The notes under the pieces are model-generated. The model was not told the origin of the DNA, made no database searches, and saw nothing but the letters and a program-made list of their open reading frames with translations. Shown here one piece after another: positions 33,061-44,681 of a DNA stretch of 64,000 bases (within the stretch, counting starts at the first letter, position 1; the number at the start of each line of letters is the position of its first letter). The position numbers were made by a program, and so were the translations under genes. Origin of the DNA: Cryptomeria japonica (Eukaryota > Streptophyta > Pinopsida > Cupressales > Cupressaceae); assembly GCF_030272615.1 (NCBI RefSeq), contig NC_081415.1, positions 624,401,740 through 624,465,739 of the forward strand. The letters run 5' to 3'.

Positions 33061-34318
33061 TTTTCTTTAACACCCTGAATCACAGGCAGATTAAAAATGT
33101 TTAAACTTTGGGGTGTAAGCTTGCATCCCTTTCGGATACTTATCTAGGGCTTCTTCTATTTTTGGGTCCTACTCCGGATTCTTCCTGGTAAATTCTGATT
33201 GATCGATTCCAAAATAAACTTGCAGGATGGAAAGGTACGAAAACCAAAATTCACCGTCATCTTATTTCCTGGGATCAAGTCTTCCTTTCGAATAAGCTAG
33301 GAGGTTTCACCATTAGACATATCTGAGACTTTAATTTTTCCTTTCTACATAGAGAGTTGTGGAGATCTCTGTTGGAGTCTATTGAATGGATTTCCATTAT
33401 CAATAATAAATACCTTTGTCGTGTTCACTTTTCTCATTCTATTTTGGAATGCCATTATCACCTCAGAATGCTTCTAGCCTGTGGATGAACATTATCAATA
33501 CGAGATATTTTATTATTAAAGGTTCTAGATTGTGCCTTGGTAATGGTCAGAAAATCCGGTTATGGGAAGATTGGTGGACTGGTGACTATCCTTTGAGAGA
33601 TTGTTCTTAGGCAACTCCTTTTCTAGACGTGTGTAAAGAATAGGTTAGCCACTGGGTTGCCGATTATATTCAGGATGGCAAATGGATTGACCTTATTAGT
33701 ATTGACCCATTGCTCCTCCCTCTGTAGAAATGGCTCTTGAATGTTCATATTTTGTCCTTCCCTACTGAGAATTTTCTGGTTTGGGAAGGATCTTCTTCTA
33801 AAGCCTTTTCTATTTCTCAGGATTTTGCGCTTCTCTTTTGATATTTTGCTCTGGCCCCATTCTAGTCCTTCCTATGGAACAAGTTATTGATTCCCAAAAT
33901 TAATATTTTCTTCTAGCTCTTTACACAAAATGAGGTGCTCTCTATTGATAAATTATTTAGAAGAGGGTTGTCTTTGTTGAATCGCTACTTTCTTTGTAAG
34001 GAGTCCGCTGAAGATGTTTCTCATCTATTAATGCATTGTCCATTTGTCCAGGATATTTGGGAACACTTCTTTGATCTTTGGGGTGTTAGTTGGTATTTTT
34101 CTCTCAACCTTTTGGAGTGTTGGTTCCAATGGTCTTGCCCCTCTGATAATCATTCTCTTCAGGTTTTATGGAATTTTATGCTCCCTCATGTCACTTGGGG
34201 TATTTGGAAGGAAAGGAATAATCATATTTTCCAAGACAATGAATCTCATGTGTTTCTTGTAGCCCATTACATTCAGACCAATATTAAGGAAAACTTCATT
34301 TCTTCCTGTCCTTCTTAA
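33061..34318 (+). pseudogene. LINE post-RT region with zf-RVT domain
   Basis: Heavily broken up to about 33900, with readable bits such as the minus-free W-M-N-I-I-N-T-R-Y and G-N-G-Q-K-I-R-L-W-E-D-W-W near 33482-33580, typical of plant LINEs. The 127-residue open part 33935-34318 contains the zf-RVT signature C-x7-D-V-S-H-L-L-M-H-C-P-F with W-x5-W, and G-I-W-K-E-R-N-N. Confidence 0.85.
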
Positions 34319-34429
34319 AAGCTTGACCCTACCATTGTGACATTTGATCTAGATTGGAACATAATTAATAGATGGCACATTGATTGGGACATTTCTAGAC
34401 CAATTACTAAGATTAAACATACCAGACCA

Positions 34430-34944
34430 ACATTGTTTGGGTTGATCCTTCTAGAGGATGGATCAAAATTAATGTTGACGAGGCACCCAAAGCAAATCCT
34501 GGGCTGGCAAGTTGTGGGGGAGTTTCTCATGACTACAATGGTAGGCTTGTCTCAGTAGTTGCACTCCTACTAGACACTCTAACAAACCACTTTGTTGAGG
34601 CAAATGTGGCCTACATTCGGCTTCAAATGGCTATATGTGGAGGGTACAAGAAGGTCTAGTTGGAAAGTGACTCTCTAAACATCATTAACTGTTTGAGTAA
34701 AAACACCTCCCCTAGCTGGACTATTAAACATCTCATTCAGGAATGGTTTGATAAGATTTCCAAGTTGGATGAAATTCAAATTTCCCATATTTTTAGGGAG
34801 GACAATAAACTTGCAGATCATGTGGCAAATCTTCATGTGATTAGTGATGATTTTAAATGGTGGTGGGAGGGGGATTCCTTTCTTTTTCATTTGTGTCAGC
34901 TAGTTGAGAAGGATGCTGATAATATCTCATCGATAGAGTATTAA
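34430..34944 (+). pseudogene. LINE RNase H domain (RVT_3 type)
   Basis: Frames together read W-I-K-I-N-V-D-E-A and later E-S-D-S-L-N-I-I-N, then H-I-F-R-E-D-N-K-L-A-D-H-V-A-N, the hallmark blocks of the plant RVT_3 RNase H. The first block carries D-E-A where D-G-(A/S) is usual. A TAG at about 34658 and a frame change near 34480 inactivate it. Confidence 0.85.
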
Positions 34945-35150
34945 TAATGTTATCTTTTCACATGTGTAAAGGAATTCCTAGAAACAAATGGAGTTAACCT
35001 TCTAGATTGTTCTTGTGGGTCTAGTTTTTTAGCTTATGGTTTAAGCCTGGGTTTAGTTTGAATACCAAAATTTGTAGAGGTAATAGTTATATGGGGGGAG
35101 ACAAGAACATAATAGAACTGTGATCATGTGCCTTATGAGAGAAAAAAAAA

Positions 35151-35389
35151 TATCTATGGATGGAAGTTGTGGATGGTGGTCTAGAACCTTATGTTAGAAA
35201 ACTCCATGGCTAGGATCACAAGATAACGAACAGGTTTCTGAAAGGTTGGAACAAAAGGGTCCTTAGTGTGCATGGGACTGAATTCAAGATTCACGAGCCA
35301 TTCAAAGCTGAGATTATGGAGCTAAGTATGGAAGGAAGGAATTTTTATAGAGAAATAAAAAACTCGGAAGAATCCCTCTCTATTTTTGA
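35151..35389. other. Short unassigned spacer between LINE and chromovirus
   Basis: An ORF starts at 35268 (MHGTEFKIHEPFKAEI) and runs into the LTR; I recognise no family. Confidence 0.4.
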
Positions 35390-36145
35390 TGTAGGAGCAT
35401 CCCCGGTTCTTGGAAATCTTGCATCAACCAAAAATATTTCCTTTTCGTTTTGCTTTCTATTTTACAGTTTTAGCATTTCATTCTATATTTTATAGAATTG
35501 GCTCACTGGATCTTGAGGAGTACTATTTTTTCTTAGGGACCTGATCATGTACCTTATATCTAAATCGTGGAGCTTTTGGATCATTTTCCAGCAAGTTATC
35601 GCTACTGGTTTCCGAGACAGTTTTCTGGTAACGATTGCCTGGACCTATTTGCATTTGTAATCTACCGGATCCCTTTCATAGCTTGGAGAGCCCTGAGAAT
35701 TAATTCTGATGTTACTTGGTATGTGGTCAACCTTCCCTTTGATCTGCACTTCATCTTTGGATTTTTCAGAGGAATTTATTTGGCGGAGGCCGACCTTGTT
35801 GTTTTTACACGTTAGGTCTTGTTCTTCCGAATTTGATCGCTTTTTGGGCTGACCGGATCCCCTTGGATTGTATAAATCATTGTAATTGAGCATTAGAATG
35901 AAGGTCAGTTAAGATATAGAACATAGAAGATAGATCTTAGGATTTGAGGTCCCAATTGTGACCTAATCTGTAATTAAGCATATTTTAGCAGGTCAGTGAA
36001 CCGGTTGATTGTATAAAATTTTCATGGTATAATTTAATCAATTCTACAGTGCCTCCATAATATCCTTGTGTTTTCATTGTGTTTACTCTTGCTGACCGGT
36101 CTAGATTGATCTCTTTAAGGTCTCTCCTAATCGATGACCGCAACA
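35390..36145 (+). repeat. 5' LTR of the chromovirus (756 bp)
   Basis: Starts TGTAGGAGCATCCCCGG and ends GATGACCGCAACA, directly before the primer site. TATAAAT at 35871 is conserved in the 3' LTR (41227) and may be the core promoter. Confidence 0.88.
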
Positions 36146-36147
36146 AG

Positions 36148-36160
36148 TGGCATCAGAGCG
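36148..36160 (+). other. Primer-binding site of the chromovirus
   Basis: TGGCATCAGAGCG two bases after the LTR; initiator-Met type with one change from TGGTATCAGAGC. Confidence 0.85.
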
Positions 36161-36199
36161 ATTTTTTCATTCTAGAGATCGCGTTGTAGCTACAGAGGA

Positions 36200-37310
36200 C
36201 TGGCGTGAAGATAGTGCGAAGAGAAAATAGGAATGGTGGAGTACATGGGAATGTAGACCCTGCTGTGATGGAAATGTTACAAGGAATTGCAACTCAGCTG
36301 CAAGCCATTGAGATAGCCCAGAGAAGAGGCTAACATATTGAAGATGTGAGCGAAGATGAAGGAGAAGAAGCCCCAGTAGAGCAAGTAAACCCATTGGCAA
36401 TTGATCTGGATGAAGAGAGATTTTTTAGGGTTTTGAGTAGGGTGAATACTAGACCATATTTTACCACACTGGAATATGATAAAAATTTGGATTCAGATGA
36501 ATTGATGGATTGGATCTTGGAGATGGAGAAATATTTTTATTTTGAGAACACTATAGAGGAAAGAAAGGTGAAATATGCTCATACCCAGTTGAAGGGTCAT
36601 GCATCTCTTTTATGGGAGAGTTTGCAAGTTGATAGACAAAGAATAGGTAAAGACAAGATCAAGACATGGGATCAGATGGTTGCTAAGTTGAAATTAAAAT
36701 TTATGCTAGTTGATTATCAAGTGAATTTGTTTCGAAAGTTGCAGAATTTGAGGTAGAAAAAATCTAATGTGAAGGAGTACATTAAAGCATTTTACAAGCT
36801 GAATATCAGATCTAGACATGTTGATGATGGTTGAACAAGTTTCAAGATATTTGAATGGATTGTGGATTTCTATACAAGATGAACTCAGTTTGATCAAGTT
36901 GCAGAGTGTGGAAGAAGCTTACTAGTATGCCCTGAAAACATAAGAGAAGTTGAACAAAAGACATGAGCAAAGGTAGAGAGGTAGAGGTGGAAGGTTTTCT
37001 AGAGGAGTATTTAAAGGAGGAATAGGATATACCAAAGGAAGAGGAACCTATATGGATTAGAACAAGGACAAGGAAGTGAGCAAAGAAGGTAATTCATACC
37101 GAAAGGATGATAGAAATTTCTATCGGAGGAGAGAAACAAATGGGTACAGGAATTAGACTTTTGGAAAAGATGGCATGAGACAAGACAAGAGAGTGTTTAG
37201 AGGAACACGCTATAAATGTGGAGGAGAAGAACATCATTCTTTCAAATGTAAGAAGATAGATAATATCGGGAGAACAACTGTGGTGTAAGAAAGCCCCACC
37301 GGATCAGCTA
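36200..37310 (+). pseudogene. Chromovirus gag, broken
   Basis: Translation starts in a basic/Gly region (R-N-G-G-V-H-G-N), then M-E-M-L-Q-G-I-A-T-Q-L-Q, an acidic part, and the retrotransposon-gag domain: W-I-L-E-M-E-K-Y-F, A-S-L-L-W-E-S-L, W-D-Q-M-V-A-K-L-K. The nucleocapsid knuckle at about 37207-37250 has Arg in place of its first Cys (R-Y-K-C-G-G-E-E-H-H-S-F-K-C). Stops include TAA 36331, TAG 36754, TAG near 36921, 36973, 37057 and 37153; almost all lie where Gln is expected. Confidence 0.88.
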
Positions 37311-37396
37311 ATAAACTAAGAGATGGAGAACTATTGATGATGAGGAGAGCTTTGTGTTATATTGGAGGAGATGAAGTGCCCTTGTAGAGGAATAAT

Positions 37397-37760
37397 TTGT
37401 TCAAGACCAGATGTAAGGTATCTGGTAAGTGTTGTAAAGTTGTTATTGATAGTGGCAATTCAGATAATCTTGTTTCAGAAGATATGGTGAATAAGTTGAA
37501 TTTGGAAACATTGAAACACCCTAAGCCTTATCGGATAGCATGGATTAAGGATGATCAAAAGTTGTTGGTAAATGAGCAATGTTTGGTGAAATTAAAAATT
37601 GGGAATTATCATGATGAAGTCTTATGTGATATTATGGCTATGGATATTTGTCATCTTTTGTTGGGTAGACCTTGGCAGTTTGATAGATAGGCAATACATA
37701 CTGGGAGAAAGAACATATACACTATAGTAGCAAATGGGATGAAACAAACCTTGTTACCCT
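37397..37760 (+). pseudogene. Chromovirus aspartic protease
   Basis: C-K-V-V-I-D-S-G-N-S-D-N-L-V-S keeps the catalytic D-S-G. The C-terminal L-L-L-G-R-P-W-Q-F-D-R is intact, ending at TAG 37688 followed by A-I-H-T-G-R-K-N. It would cleave the Gag-Pol polyprotein. Confidence 0.9.
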
Positions 37761-37899
37761 TTGAGGAACCCCTGAAAAAGTGAAGTATGTATGAATGCTA
37801 CAATTTTCTAGGTAGATGGAAGGAAATTCTTGGATGGAATGAGACATGCGAATGTGTATTTTGCCTTAGTTCCTAAGAAGACTGAGTATCCGGACCATG

Positions 37900-38606
37900 A
37901 AAAAGAACAACTAGAAGAGATAAAGTAGATACTGACAGAGTATGTAGACATCATTTCAGATAATGTGCCTAATAGATTACCACTTGTAAGAAGTATCAGT
38001 CATTGTATAGACCTAGTTCATGGAGCTAGTTTGCCTAACAAAGTTGTACACTTGTTGACACTGACGGAGAATGAAGAGTTGAATATACAAGTGCAAGAAT
38101 TGTTGAAGAAAGGTTTTCTAAGACAAAGTTTGAGTCCCTGTGCAGTACCAGTAGTATTAACACCTAAGATGAATGGAGAATGGAGGATGGGTACCGATTC
38201 TAGAGAAATAAACAAGATCATAGTGAAGTATCGGTTTCATTTACCTAGGATGGATGACATAATAGATTGTTTGAGTGGAGCCAAATATTACACAAAGATA
38301 GACTTGAAGAGTGGATATCATCATATCAGAATTAGAGAAGGAGATGAGTGGAAGACCACATTCAAGACAAATGAAGGATCATATGAATGGTTGGTGATTC
38401 CTTTTGGGTTGACTAATGCACCTAGTACTTTCATGAGGTTGATGAATGAGGTATTGAAGAAATTCTTGGGTAAGTTTGCTATTTTATATTTGGATGACAT
38501 TCTGATTTTCAGTAAGACAAAAGAGGAGCATTTGTTGCATTTAAGACAAATTTTGTAGAGGTTGAGAGAAGAAAAGTTGTTGATAAATCTTAAGAAGTGA
38601 ACTTTC
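37900..38606 (+). pseudogene. Chromovirus reverse transcriptase
   Basis: Ty3-type RT: S-P-C-A-V-P-V-V-L-T-P-K, E-W-R-M-G-T-D-S-R-E-I-N-K, K-I-D-L-K-S-G-Y-H-H-I-R-I, F-G-L-T-N-A-P-S-T-F-M, and the catalytic Y-L-D-D-I-L near 38487-38505 with both aspartates intact. TAG 37926, TAG 38556 and TGA 38598 break the frame. Confidence 0.95.
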
Positions 38607-39413
38607 ATGAAGGAAGAGTTAGTCTATTTGGGATTTGTGATAGTTGTGGATGGTTTGAAGATGGGCCCTAAGAAAGTAAAAGCAATTGTTGAATGGCCTA
38701 CATCGGAGAGCATTGGAGAGGTAAGATCATTTTATGGATTGGCTAGTTTCTATAGGAAGTTTATCAGAAATTTCAGTTTAGTTTGTAACCCTATGACTGA
38801 GACAATGAGGGGAGATAGGAAGGAATTAAAGTGGACAACCGGAGAAAACAAAAGTTTTGAGTTGCTGAAACCGAAAGTGAATGAGCAACCTATGTTATCT
38901 TTACCGGATTTCAAGAAAGTGTTTCAAGTAGATTGTGATGCAAGTGGAACTGCAATTGGAGCCATATTGAGTCAGGAAGGGAGAGCAGTAGCTTATTTCA
39001 GTGAGACATTGAATGATGACAAGAGGAGATATTTAGTGTATGATCAATAATTTTATGCCATAGTTCAAGCCTTGAATTAATGGAGATATTACCTATTTCC
39101 TAAGGAGTTTGTATTGTATACTGATCATCAAGCCTTGCAGTATTTAAACAGTTAGACTATGTTGAATCATTGACATATGAGATGGGTAGAATTTTTAAAG
39201 AGTTATACCTTTGTATTAAAGCATAGAAGTTGGAAATCTAACAAAGTTGTTGATGCATTGAGTAGAAGGAGGAATTTTTTGATAGAAATGAGGGTGACAA
39301 TATTAGGATTTGAGGAGTTTAAGACCTTGTATGATGATGATGCAAATTTTGCAGAACCTTGGAAAGCATGTAGAGAACCGTTTATGGTAGATAGAAGCAA
39401 GTGGTTGGATTAA
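38607..39413 (+). pseudogene. Chromovirus RT thumb/connection and RNase H
   Basis: In the RT frame. V-Y-L-G-F-V-I, F-Y-R-K-F-I-R-N-F-S, then RNase H F-Q-V-D-C-D-A-S-G-T-A-I-G-A-I-L-S-Q, Y-T-D-H-Q-A-L-Q-Y-L and V-V-D-A-L-S-R-R. Stops near 39048, 39079, 39154 and 39172. Confidence 0.93.
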
Positions 39414-39416
39414 TTC

Positions 39417-40530
39417 ATTCAAGATGGGATGTTATTCAGAAGAGTCCAGTTGTGCATACCTAAGAGTTCTATGAGGGAGAATCTGATAAAGGAGAAGCGT
39501 AGTGGAGGATTAGCCAGACACTTTGGTATTGACAAGACAACTGCATTGGTGAGTGAGAATTACTTTTGGCCTCAGATTCATAAAGATGTTAGGAAACTTG
39601 TGCAGAGTTGTAGATTGTCAATTGGCAAAAGGCAGTAGTCATAATGTAGGATTGTATAAACCTTTGATAGTACTGGAGAGGCCTTGGGAGGATATAAGCA
39701 TGGATTCTATATTTGTGGTAGTGGATAGATTCTTGAAGATGGCTCATTTCATACCTTGTAAGAAAACATCAGATGAACTGTATATAGATGACCTATTTTT
39801 CAAGGAAGTGGTAAGGTTGCATGGATTACCTAAGAGCATAGTTTTAGACAGAGATACTAAGTTTATTGGTTATTTTTGGAGAACACTTTGGAAAAAGATG
39901 AAGACAGATTTGAAATTCAGTTCTACTTTTCACCCATAGATTGATGAATATATAGAAGTAGTAAACCAGAGCTTGGGAAATTCGTTTAGATGCTTAGTTG
40001 GAGAGAAAACTAGAAGTTGGGATTTGATTCTTACACAAGAAAATTTTGCCCACAATAATTCAATGAATAGGAGTACCGAAATAACACATTTTGAGATTGT
40101 TACTGGAGCACACCCTACAGGTATATCGGAATCAAGAGATGTTAGTAATGAAGACAAGTAGAGTGCAGAGGCACAAGAATTTGTAGATCACATGAAGGCC
40201 TTTCATATTCAGGTTAAGAAGCATTTGGAGGATATTAACAACAAGTATAAGGAGAAAGAAGATGAAAAGAGAAGACACAAGGAACTTGAAGTTGCTGATG
40301 AAGTGATGGTGTATCTGAGAAAAGAGAGATTTCCAGTTGGAACCTATAACAAGTTGCAAATGAGGAAGTTTGGACCTTGTAAGATCTTGAGGAAGTTCAG
40401 TTCCGGAAATGCATATGTAGTGGAGTTACTGGATAATTTGAGTATTTCACTTATATTTAACCTTGCAGATCTACACCAGTATCATGAATCAGAATTTAGT
40501 GAGGACAGGATTGCAAACTTGCAGAAATAG
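39417..40530 (+). pseudogene. Chromovirus integrase
   Basis: The zinc-binding domain ([24 protein letters not shown]) lies in the RT frame to about 39635, then the frame changes. The DDE core: [23 protein letters not shown] with TAG at 39937; the glutamate of the usual G-Q-T-E is at E-V-V-N-Q. The C-terminal G-P-C-K-I-L-R-K-F-S-S-G-N-A-Y segment ends D-L-H-Q-Y-H-E. Confidence 0.92.
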
Positions 40531-40601
40531 TTGCCCCAGATGGGGCCAGATCAAATTGAAGATATTTTGATAGTAGGATTGGATGTAGCACCCAGAGTAG
40601 A

Positions 40602-40676
40602 CAGTATAAGGAGTATCTTATAAAATTGAAGGACAGACCAGTTGAAGATTCATCTTGGATTTCTTAGGCAGAGGTG
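40602..40676 (+). pseudogene. Chromodomain remnant
   Basis: In a frame different from the integrase end, the sequence reads Q-Y-K-E-Y-L-I-K-L-K-D-R-P-V-E-D-S-S-W-I. This is the core of a chromovirus chromodomain (consensus E-Y-L-(V/I)-K-W-K, then E-D-(S/A)-(S/T)-W), with the aromatic-cage Trp replaced by Leu. A TAG follows. Chromodomains guide integration to marked chromatin; this one is non-functional. Confidence 0.75.
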
Positions 40677-40746
40677 AAATGCCTTGGTTTTCATTTGACC
40701 CTGGCAAAGTAAGAGACCCACTTTTTTAGCAACTTTGGATGTCTAA

Positions 40747-41527
40747 TGCAGGAGCATCCCCAGTTCTTGGTAATCTTGCATCAAGCAAAAATATTTCTTT
40801 TTGTTTGTTTTTGTCTTACAGTTTCAATATTTCATTTTGCATTTCCATGCATTGGCTCACCGGATCTTGTGGATTTGGATTTAGCTTGAGGACATGATCA
40901 TAGCCCTTATTCCTAACCCATAGAGTGTTTGGATCATTTTCTGGTAAGTTATTGATTATGGATTCCGAGACAATTTTTTGGCACTGGAAGCATTTAGACC
41001 TATTTGTATTGGTGAATCTATTAGATCTCTTTTGTATCTTGAAGAGCCCTCTGCATTGATTCCAATTTTCCTTGGCATTTGGTCAATCTTCCCTTTGATC
41101 CTCACTTCATCCTTTGGATTTTCTGGAGGAGTCTCTTTGGTGGAGGCTGACCTATTTGTTTTACACGTTTAGTCTTGTTCTTCGACATTTGATCCTTTTA
41201 TGGGTCGACTGGATCTTCTTGGATCATATAAATCGCTATAATTGAGCATTAGAAGTTAGTAAGAGGAAATCAGATAGAATATACTATATATATCTTAGGT
41301 TTGGAAATCAGGGAGTGACATGTTCTATATTTAAGCAGGTTTGTAGCAGGTCGGTGAGCCGAATCTTGTAACTTGGATGTTATCGGTTATCTATAATCAG
41401 TTTCCCTGATCTAATAAATTTAGTTTTGCATTTCCTCCATCATAGTTTCTTGTTTCCATTGTGTTTACTCTGTCTACCTAGTCCGGATTGATCTCTTTGA
41501 GGTCCCTCCTAAGTGGTGACTACACCA
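40747..41527 (+). repeat. 3' LTR of the chromovirus (781 bp)
   Basis: Starts TGCAGGAGCATCCCCAG and ends GTGACTACACCA; collinear with 35390-36145 but clearly diverged. No clean polypurine tract precedes it. Confidence 0.85.
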
Positions 41528-43193
41528 TAGGATCTCCTAGCATTGCTACTAGGCAACACTCACTATCATTCATTAATCATATAACTTATCATATAAAGAT
41601 CTATGCTAGGTTCATTTTAAAGCACGAAATGAAATATTCCTATGACAACGTTCATAAAGAATGAGAAGATGCATTTAATCTATATGTGTACATTCACTTA
41701 AAAGATATCTATTAATCCAAATGCATCTATTACAATACTCCTATTACAACCTTTTCCACTTGGAAAATTTATTTACAAATATCCCTTCAAATATGAATAT
41801 AATTATACAATTACATATTCTCTTAGATTGCTTCTAGAAGACACATAACAATTACATTACAAAATTAGAACAATCTATATATAAATATAGAATCACTGGA
41901 ACACACTTAGGTAAGATCTATCCAGTTGCTCATGAACAAGAACTCATGAGAAAAACCACAATGGATGGTTAAAGACTACAACCCAACCATGTGGAACTAG
42001 CAGGTCCACACTCGTGTTGGAAAGAGACACAAGGCCCCAAAAAATAAACAAAAAAGGTAGGGGTAAAAGAACTGAACTCAAACCACAACCAAGATACACA
42101 AGATAAGGAAGTAAGGATGCAAACCAAAGAAACATCCAAAGAACATCTGAAAAGATATCCAAAGAAACGATAACAATATAAACCTTCAAAGGACTAACAA
42201 AGACACAAAGAGGCTTACACATAAAATGAACAACACAATAGGAAACTAGGGTACATACAAAGAGTTTTTCATCACATAGCCTCTCATGAGTTACCCTTAC
42301 AATCTTACCCTCTCCTAACTCCAGAACCAAGCCCTGAGAGAGAACTCATGAGGTATTGTACAATCCATTCATGAAGACAAGGTACTACACAACATGCTAG
42401 TTCCAACATCTCTTCAAACAGATAGGCCTATCCAATCTCATCTTCTTTCTATATGAGCACATGAGACCATGAGTGAAGCACAAAAAATGATATTATTATT
42501 TTGTATAACCCAGCCCAAAGTTCTATTAATAATGTTACCCCTTATTAATCTACTCTCCTATGGGTTACGTTGACAGCCAATTAGGGCCCCAACCCCCATA
42601 GTAAGCCACTCCCACTTAATTAACCTAGCTATCCTAACACATAAAGTTCAAATAGAAATCACTCCAACATAAATCCCCTATCAAGCTTAGATAAAATAAC
42701 TGAAATAGGACTTTCCATGCTAACCCTATCAACAAGGGTTAAGTCTTGAAATTGAAACTAAAGCGTAAATCACCAAATTATTCCACAACTAGGCATGGGA
42801 ATGGGAAAATTAACACAAATCAAATCCAATGGTATTAAGAACTCAACATTACATGAAAAACATATTACTGGGCCTACTCAAGCCTCTAGAATTGATCAAA
42901 AATAATATAGAATCAAACAACTCAATCAAAACCCAAAACCAATGATTTTGTGCATCCATATAATCCTATTGCGCATCTATTACATCCTCTTGAGCACATG
43001 CTTCATATTTTTGCACATATGTTATATATCAATTGTTTTGCTTTTGCAACTTATTCATGTTAATATATACTCAATTCTTGCGCCTTCATAATAAAGACTA
43101 GTCATGAGAACAAGAAAACTTGACAGTAAAAAACGGGAAACAAAAAGACTAAAGAAAAAATCTAATCAAAACCCATTGGAGAAGGGTCTGATA
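41528..43193. other. 1.67-kb stretch without a supported gene
   Basis: A/T-rich, with many stops on both strands. A 128-codon minus-strand ORF (41944-42330) encodes a hydrophobic Leu/Val/Phe-rich product (C-x-L-V-S-Y-C-V-V-H-F pattern) that might look membrane-like, but such composition is what T-rich DNA gives by chance. No known domain was recognised. Confidence 0.5.
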
Positions 43194-44611
43194 TGTTGGC
43201 ATTTGCACGAAGATTGCATTAATGAAATGTTATGTTGTCATTGATGTCAATTGTAACTGGTAATGATATTGTTATAATGATGTTTTGTAATCGGTAGGAA
43301 GAGCTAGTGAAGGGAACTGTAACCGGTAGGTGAGTTTGTGGAGTGAACCCCTATTGCTAAGTATTAGAGAGTTGAACCGGTAAACCCAACCTATTGATTT
43401 GATAAACCCTAACTGATTAAGTTTGGTGAATTGGTTATATTGGTTTATGATCTGATGATGACCGGTAATGATTATGCCACGTATGCATATTGTATGAGAA
43501 GAGTTTCAAAGTGTTTTTGGCGTGTTGAGATAATGCTCTTTATCTTGGGAATGAGCAAGTATATTGCATGTAATGAAAAACGCGTGATGAGTTACTGAGT
43601 TTGATGAAGCGGTGATAAGTAGTGGTCGAGGCTTTCTTGAGTGATGTGCAAAGATTGTTAAGTAATCCAATGGTCATACTTGAACCGATTTTTTTGTAAT
43701 CTCTATGTGAGAATTAGGTTTTTGTTGTGTTACTAACCTATTGATTTGTTTAGAAGGTCAATGAGTTTTTTTGTTTAAGAGTTGGAAAAGTTTTAGTTGA
43801 GTGCGTGGTTGTTGAACTAGATGATGTATTTGCAGTTTGTGTAAAGGCAGATAGGAGCATGAAAAGGATCTGAACAAGAAACTGTAGTGCTATTCAAATA
43901 GATCTGCAAACTCCTATTGTTTTCTAACAATTACAACAGTTAAAATCCTTTAACTGGGTAAGCTCGAACAAGCTTAGTGTTATTCAAATCCTCTAAATAG
44001 GTGGTCCGTTAGCTTGGATTTCAAATCCTCTACCGCAGTTACTCCTCACAGGGTATTGCTTCAAATAGGGCATTATAGTCAATCCCTTAACCCAATGGTC
44101 CCTAACAGGATCTGTTCTTAACAGGACTTTTTGTAAAAGCTTTAACAGGCTTGGCTCCTAATAGGGCGAACTTTAGAAGAGTTCAGATAGTTAACCTATG
44201 AGTCTCATGTCACCGTGGTTTTTCCCATTTGGGTTTCCACGTCAAAAATATTGTGTCAAGTGGTGAATTTTTTTGTGGTTATGTTTACTATGGTTAAATT
44301 GCTTAACTGCTTAATCCACTTTGATATGTTATGATAACTGACAACAATCTGAAATGAGGTTTTACTTATGTTAGTAAAGTATTTGGATGTTTGTGAGTTT
44401 CAAGTTGTTTACTGTTAATCTGTTAACAGTCAACCAGTTAAAGTTGGCATTGATATTGCATTTATAGTTCAGTGGTTTAACTTGTCGGTTTATAGTTTAC
44501 TTTGAGAGGTCAATTCTGAGATTGGTAAAAGCTATTATCATTTTTTCTATCTATTGATTCACCCCTCATCTTAGGAGTTGACCAGATCCTTATTCTTTCA
44601 TCATACCATCA
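43194..44611 (+). repeat. 5' LTR of Copia copy C (1418 bp)
   Basis: TGTTGGCATTTGCACGAAG to CATACCATCA. It contains the GTTGTCATTGATGTCAAT motif near its start, a CCTYTAACNRGGT-rich zone at about 43945-44165 and GATTCACCCCTCATCT near the end. Confidence 0.93.
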
Positions 44612-44613
44612 AT

Positions 44614-44625
44614 TGGTATCAGAGC
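44614..44625 (+). other. Primer-binding site of Copia copy C
   Basis: TGGTATCAGAGC, the intact initiator-Met site, two bases after the LTR. Confidence 0.92.
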
Positions 44626-44681
44626 TTCTCGGGTCCTCTAAGGTCTAAGCCTAACAACTTGAGGTAAAGATCTTGTAGAAC

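Larger units (their letters stand above)
31500..35150 (+). mobile_element. 5'-truncated plant LINE (non-LTR retrotransposon)
   Basis: Contains, in order, the last part of an endonuclease domain, a linker, reverse transcriptase, zf-RVT and an RNase H domain, all on the plus strand and with stops and frameshifts. A short poly-A (35142-35150) lies after the RNase H end and may mark the 3' terminus. Nothing convincing of the endonuclease N-terminus is seen upstream, so the copy is probably 5'-truncated, as is usual for target-primed reverse transcription, unless the ORF1 remnant at 29.2 kb belongs to it. Confidence 0.85.
35390..41527 (+). mobile_element. Ty3/Gypsy chromovirus, complete structure, degenerate
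   Basis: Two LTRs (35390-36145 and 40747-41527), initiator-Met primer site, gag, protease, reverse transcriptase, RNase H, integrase and a chromodomain remnant in Ty3/Gypsy order. Frame changes near 37350, between 37700 and 37960, near 39635 and near 40580, plus more than a dozen TAG/TGA stops, mark it as long dead. The flanking 5-mers (TTTGA and TAGGA) no longer match perfectly. Confidence 0.93.

Noticed and set aside
35390..41527. Perfect target-site duplication around the chromovirus
   Set aside because: Flanks are TTTGA and TAGGA; only three of five bases agree, so I do not claim it.
41944..42330. 128-codon hydrophobic minus-strand ORF
   Set aside because: Leu/Val/Phe-rich composition follows from A-rich plus-strand DNA; no motif, signal or partner exon was recognised.
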